Source: DATMER01 sp035536935
GTDB lineage: Bacteria > Acidobacteriota > Thermoanaerobaculia > Multivoradales > UBA5704
Assembly (NCBI GenBank): GCA_035536935.1
Contig: DATLNC010000296.1
Location: 1 to 64,000 of the forward strand
DNA length: 64,000 nt
Direction: 5' to 3'
Position 1 is the first letter of the stretch; each line of letters begins with the position of its first letter. This document shows positions 63,901 through 64,000 of the stretch, piece after piece. A model generated the notes under the pieces. It saw only the letters and a program-made list of their open reading frames with translations, searched no databases and was not told where the DNA came from. Position numbers and translations under genes: made by a program.

Positions 63901-64000
63901 CGGACCGGGTGCTGGACGTGGATGCCGTGACCGCGTGCGGCGTGTCGCCTCTGGCCACGTCGGTGGCCATCAACGTGACGATCACCCAGCCCACCGGCCA
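60954..64000 (+). CDS. Secreted Asp-box (sialidase-like) propeller protein with FN3 and PKD, cut by window edge
   Basis: At least 1015 residues; the gene runs off the right edge. ATG 60954 is preceded by CAGGAGGG. A signal peptide (MRRLLAVSALFVGLFISM) precedes a beta domain, a Pro-rich hinge (about 145-155), and a beta-propeller with Asp-boxes (SDDDGDNW, SRDGGLTF, STDSGTTW, STNHGQTW, TYNGGATW), the fold of sialidases and related BNR proteins. I cannot see the catalytic residues of a true sialidase. An FN3 domain (about 572-658), a further domain, a PKD domain (about 862-958, FDFGDGSAPV) and FYTVAPCRLLDTRSG (from about 961) follow. The protein is probably extracellular or surface-bound. It may bind or cleave glycans or proteins. 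Confidence 0.85.
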   Translation, partial: MRRLLAVSALFVGLFISMTLQVHAASPASGTVSQANPVVTWTGGPITPKAAGCAGPEDPGCDHFQLTIVPPPGGFTVKITLTPLDDWDLSVYDPSGSGEGSSGNPPGIAEIVVLANPVAGVHTVSGAPFAVGGPYSATAVLELGAATPPPPPPGSQAVKMFQYEPPAGIGASAGEPSIGVGRLGTEHVPNAAMYIAALEVLRMTRDECLSSSRQETDLWVDKTAPNNGLATLDPILFTDFRTGRTFASQLGPKCSLMSLSDDDGDNWLPSQGCGINAGVDHQTVGGGPFPASDPVGGIGYPNATYYCSQDAAIAQCALSRDGGLTFGPAIPIYNVTQCGGLHGHVKVAPDGAVYVPNKNCQGVQGVAVSTDSGTTWTVRTVPGSAAGETDPHMDIGPDNKAYFAYSAGSTYVSMSTNHGQTWSAPINLGAAFGIANSVFPEVVAGDNGRAAVAFLGTTGTGPVYGTNTTLDVEWHLYVATTYNGGATWTTVDATPNDPVQRGAICTQGTTCTTGRNLLDFNDITIDDEGRVLVGYSDGCIGACSGGGPQSGTAVARISGQVGGKRLIAAFDNQPPGKVGVRATEIGSVVAVEWFAADDRGTPVTGYVIERATDGVNFTEIDTVPATTFRYLDPTAPGPNTRYRVRAVSNAGQGGMCPAVPVDDPPVVVPEDPCQAPGVQITTDPSGDQTGAPGNGGLDLKAAFIAEPWNPAEPANDDLEFRIQLHNSLDPLPPPNGFWYVYFTYRGVNYYVAMTTGDTPVPSYEYGRVDVDPVSGLNDQTELGTITDGSVSGDTITIRLSRGLLTEPVTIGGAAQPAPVEGNLFTNARGETRLLVGGGGTGLIAVIDDSTPSQYEVRTAEACAPNTAPVARLTGTPRSGYAPLQVSFSGSTSTDSDAGDTIAEYTFDFGDGSAPVTQASAAINHTYTDPGFYQATLTVKDSRGKASANVAGVVIQVIPNGDFYTVAPCRLLDTRSGSAVQSGTDRVLDVDAVTACGVSPLATSVAINVTITQPTG

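Overview
The window is GC-rich bacterial DNA. Its style suggests an Acidobacteriota member, possibly class Thermoanaerobaculia: a secreted Asp-box/FN3/PKD protein ending in an 'APCRLLDTR' motif, many Sec-exported proteins, a tetratricopeptide protein preceded by a tiny partner, and many REP-like palindromes. This placement is inference; there is no rRNA or marker gene here.

Region 1 (1-31092, minus strand) is most of a lipopeptide non-ribosomal peptide synthetase (NRPS) cluster. A FabG-like reductase precedes two giant synthetases. The first reads FAAL-T-C-A(Ser)-T-sulfotransferase-C-A(Thr-like)-T-C-A(Gly)-T-C-TE. The second reads A(Leu)-T-C-A(Leu)-T-C-A[methyltransferase]-T-C-A(Ser)-T-C-A(unassigned)-T. 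Eight A domains match eight C domains if the orphan terminal C of the first enzyme serves the orphan first A-T of the second. That predicts fatty acyl-Ser-Thr-Gly-Leu-Leu-X(Me)-Ser-Y, with possible sulfation at the first Ser. The last synthetase has no thioesterase, and the cluster may continue past base 1.

Region 2 (31267-40800) is mixed housekeeping and accessory DNA: an Fpg-type DNA glycosylase, a class V aminotransferase, a HigBA pair with a shortened toxin, a YahK-like alcohol dehydrogenase, a solitary HsdR-N nuclease, a frameshifted YhcG-like nuclease, a 21-bp degenerate tandem array, and a DUF433/DUF5615 toxin-antitoxin pair between an intact and a decayed copy of one membrane-protein gene.

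Region 3 (about 40810-53830) is an island with visibly lower GC and different codon use. Its core is a tightly coupled three-gene operon (41113-50871): a DruA-like (DUF4338) domain fused to a P-loop NTPase; an unrecognised 449-residue protein; and a 1546-residue protein with a PD-(D/E)XK-like nuclease motif and a C-terminal RuvB-like AAA+ ATPase. I read it as a candidate anti-phage or restriction system whose gene set I cannot match to a named one. Beside it is a patatin-NUDIX pair, flanked by remnants of FitAB-type toxin-antitoxin genes.

Region 4 (53966-64000) returns to high GC and encodes mostly exported proteins: a small secreted peptide with a duplicated C-terminal motif, the TPR protein and its small partner, a second 21-bp tandem array, a lipoprotein, a calcium-binding secreted protein, a short-chain dehydrogenase, a large secreted protein, and an Asp-box propeller/PKD protein cut by the right edge.
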